Shown piece after piece: positions 61,801-64,000 of a DNA stretch of 64,000 bases. The notes beneath the pieces were generated by a model that did no database searches, was not told the DNA's origin, and saw only the letters and a program-made list of their open reading frames with translations. Source of the stretch: Synchiropus splendidus (taxonomy: Eukaryota; Chordata; Actinopteri; Syngnathiformes; Callionymidae); contig NC_071334.1 in assembly GCF_027744825.2 (NCBI RefSeq), forward strand, positions 40,463,437 through 40,527,436, written 5' to 3'. Position 1 is the stretch's first letter. Every line of letters begins with the position of its first letter. Both the position numbers and the translations under genes were made by a program.

Positions 61801-62603
61801 ATGCGCAAAAACGCTTTTCAGCCTGAGATAAGGTGGGTTTCGGAACGCCAAACATAAAAGTGTTGATAACTTTCGAAACACCCTTCAGACAGCTTAGATT
61901 TGATGTGCACCTACTAGAAAGACCCTTTCTGCTATAGTGGGAGGTTAAAATTTCATGTTCTGAAGCTTCTCTGAAAAGTTATGGCACAATGCACAAAAAC
62001 GCTTTTCAGCCTGAGATAAGGTGGGTTTCGGAACGCCAAACATAAAAGTGTTGATAACTTTCGAAAAACACTTCAGACAGCTTAGATTTGATGTGCAACT
62101 ACTAGACAGACCCTTTCTGCTACAGTGGGAGGTTAAAATTTCATGTTCTGAAGCTTCCCTGAAAAGTTATGGCACAATGCGTGAAAACGCTTTTCAGCCT
62201 GAGATAAGGTGGGTTTCGGAACGCCAAACATAAAAGTGTTGATAACTTTCGAAAAACACTTCAGACAGCTTAGATTTGATGTGCACCTACTAGAAAGGCC
62301 CTTTCTGCTATAGTGGGAGGTTAAAATTTCATGTTCTGAAGCTTCCCAGAAAAGTTATGGCACAATGCACAAAAACACTTTTCAGCCTGAGATAAGGTGG
62401 GTTTCGGAACGCCAAACATAAAAGTGTTGATAACTTTCGAAAAACACTTCAGACAGCTTAGATTTGATGTGCACCTACTAGAAAGGCCCTTTCTGCTATA
62501 GTGGGAGGTTAAAATTTCATGTTCTGAAGCTTCCCTGAAAAGTTATGGCACAATGCACAAAAACGCTTTTCAGCCTGAGATAAGGTGGGTTTCGGAACGC
62601 CAA
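58844..62603 (+). repeat. Mixed right-hand monomers
   Basis: Twenty monomers with pieces of several series: GGCAATAATTT at about 58936, a CTGAAGAG block from 59220, CCCTCTCTG at about 60418 followed by GCGTGAAAACG and CGCATTTCAG. Near 60900-61090 changes cluster (CGTAACGCCACACAT, GCTGTAGTGG, ATGGTACAATG, GGGATTCGG). Two AAAGGCCC monomers with CTTCCCAGAAAAG lie near 61590 and 62346. No regular multimer is evident. Confidence 0.75.
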
Positions 62604-62792
62604 ACATAAAAGTGTTGATAACTTTCGAAAAACACTTCAGACAGCTTAGATTTGATGTGCACCTACTAGAAAGACCCTTTCTGCTATAGTGGGAGGTTAA
62701 AATTTTTATGTTCTGAAGCTTCCCTGAAAAGTTATGGCACAATGCGTAAAAACGCTTTTCGGCCTGAGATAAGGTGGGTTTCGGAACGCCAA
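62604..62792 (+). repeat. 189-bp monomer, AATTTTTATG insertion
   Basis: TTAAAATTTTTATG replaces TTAAAATTTCATG near 62703, a gain of one base. It resembles, but is not, the same-length variant TTAAATTTTTATG common farther left. It restores the register lost at 6889 (starts return to 188k+1) and produces a spurious 95-codon minus-strand open frame (62509-62796). Confidence 0.93.
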
Positions 62793-63920
62793 ACATAAAA
62801 GTGTTAATAACTTTCGAAAAACACTTCAGACAGCTTAGATTTGATATGCAACTACTAGAAAGACCCTTTCTGCTATAGTGGGAGGCAATAATTTCATGTT
62901 CTGAAGCTTCCCTGAAAAGTTATGGCAAAATGCACAAAAACGCTTTTCAGCCTGAAATAAGGTGGGTTTCGGAACGCCAAACATAAAAGTGTTGATAACT
63001 TTCGAAAAACACTTCAGACAGCTTAGATTTGATGTGCACCTACTAGATAGACCCTTTCTGCTATAGTGGGAGGTTAAAATTTCATGTTCTGAAGCTTCCC
63101 TGAAAAGTTATGCCACAATGCGTAAAAACGCTTTTCAGCCTCAGATAATGTGGGTTTCGGAACGCCAAACATAAAATTGTTAATAACTTTCGAAAAACAC
63201 TTCAGACAGCTAAGATTTTATGTGCACCTACTAGAAAGACCCTTTCTGCTATAGTGGGAGGTTAAAATTTCATGTTCTGAAGCTTCCCTGAAAAGTTATG
63301 GCACAATGCACAAAAACGCTTTTCAGCCTGAGATAAGGTGGGTTTCGGAACGCCAAACATAAAAGTGTTGATAACTTTCGAAAAACACTTCAGACAGCTT
63401 ACATTTGATGTGCAACTACTAGAAAGACCCTTTCTGCTATAGTGGGAGGTTAAAATTTCATGTTCTGAAGCTTCCCTGAAAAATTATGGCACAATGCACA
63501 AAAACGCTTTTCAGCCTGAGATAAGGTGGGTTTCGGAACGCCAAACATAAAAGTGTTGATAACTTTCGAAAAACACTTCAGACAGCTTAGATTTGATGTG
63601 CACCTACTAGAAAGACCCTTTCTGCTATAGTGGGAGGTTAAAATGTCATGTTCTGAAGCTTCCCTGAAAAGTTATGGCACAATGCACAAAAACGCTTTTC
63701 AGCCTGAGATAAGGTGGGTTTCGGAACGCCAAACATAAAAGTGTTAATAACTTTCGAAAAACAATTCAGACAGCTAAGATTTGATGTGCACCTACTAGAA
63801 AGACCCTTTCTGCTATAGTGGGAGGTTAAAATTTCATGTTCTGAAGCTTCCCTGAAAAGTTATGGCACAATGCACAAAAACGCTTTTCAGCCTGAGATAA
63901 GGTGGGTTTCGGAACGCCAA
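62793..63920 (+). repeat. Last six complete monomers, with AAAATTGTTAATAAC series
   Basis: The order GGCAATAATTT/GGCAAAATG, TATGCCAC/GATAATGTGG, AAAATTG marker, CAAC, CACC, AAACAATTCAG repeats the series at 54520-55647. The fifth monomer has AAAATGTC and the sixth has TTAAAATTTCATG where the counterpart has AAATTTTTATG, so similarity weakens to the right. Confidence 0.8.
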
Positions 63921-64000
63921 AGATAAAAGTGTTGATAACTTTCGAAAAACACTTCAGACAGCTTAGATTTGATGTGCACCTACTAGAAAGACCCTTTCTG
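63921..64000 (+). repeat. Partial monomer cut by the window edge
   Basis: These are the first 80 bases of monomer 341, of the GATAAC/CACC type. It begins AGATAAAAG in place of ACATAAAAG, a change I see only here. The array continues past the window. Confidence 0.95.

Larger units (their letters stand above)
1..64000 (+). repeat. 188-bp satellite array, 340 monomers plus 80 bp
   Basis: The ACATAAAAGT start of the monomer recurs every 188 bp across the whole window, always in the same orientation. The consensus holds 36 C and 39 G (about 40% G+C) and four CpG sites. Substitutions between monomers cluster at a few positions: 14 (G/A), 44 and 51, 58 (C/A), 70 (A/G), 116-119, 141-143 (mainly CAC, CGT or CCT) and 169-172. 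Long stretches are nearly invariant, notably 15-38, 73-90, 104-114, 122-131 and 173-188. Both window edges lie inside the array, so its true length is unknown. Size and organisation fit a centromeric or other heterochromatic satellite of a eukaryote; that location is inferred. No gene, RNA gene, mobile element, CRISPR array or unique sequence is visible. Confidence 0.99.

Noticed and set aside
1..64000. CRISPR array
   Set aside because: Direct repeats are 188 bp with no unique spacers between them, and no associated genes. The spacing and continuity are those of satellite DNA.
1..64000. Tandem rRNA, tRNA or 5S gene cluster
   Set aside because: A 188-bp unit could suggest a small RNA gene repeat, but I find no 5S or tRNA internal promoter boxes, no cloverleaf, and no run of T as a polymerase III terminator in a consistent place.
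1..64000. Known satellite families (human alpha satellite, Arabidopsis 180-bp, rice CentO)
   Set aside because: Monomer length and sequence do not resemble any of these as I know them. I cannot run a database search, so the family stays unnamed.

Overview
The window is a single uninterrupted satellite DNA array. One monomer of 188 bp repeats head to tail in one orientation from the first base to the last: 340 complete monomers (positions 1-63920) plus the first 80 bases of the 341st. I read every line against the monomer and found no unique sequence, gene, transposon, inversion or RNA gene. The consensus monomer is about 40% G+C. Its phase is set here so that base 1 is the first base of ACATAAAAGT.

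The organism cannot be named from this. A 64 kb array of a nucleosome-sized monomer with multimeric higher-order structure is typical of eukaryotic centromeric, pericentromeric or subtelomeric heterochromatin. Plant and animal origins are both possible, and I do not recognise the monomer as a named satellite.

Layout by monomer variants: (1) 1-4888, a 4-monomer motif block (752 bp) seen in five places, with an 8-monomer (1504 bp) tandem repeat inside it. (2) 4889-22935, multimers of 7, 8, 9 and 11 monomers, including an almost perfect 11-monomer tandem duplication at 8084-12219 and a 7-monomer block present five times. (3) 22936-28011, mixed monomers with only short local duplications. (4) 28012-45687, a tandem duplication about 8.6 kb long whose copies differ by loss or gain of single monomers, each copy containing a nested 12-13 monomer duplication. 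(5) 45688-58843, more recent amplifications of 4, 5, 8-10, 12 and 21 monomers. (6) 58844-64000, mixed variants ending with another copy of a block seen four times upstream.

The array keeps strict register. Only ten monomers depart from 188 bp, each by one base; five gain and five lose one, so the net drift is zero. Seven of the ten come from just two ancestral indels spread by amplification. The monomer also carries two imperfect dyad symmetries, one of about 117 bp, so the array is quasi-palindromic. Because 188 is not a multiple of 3, reading frame shifts at every monomer, and all open frames over 60 codons are chance by-products of single substitutions or indels. I annotate no protein-coding gene.
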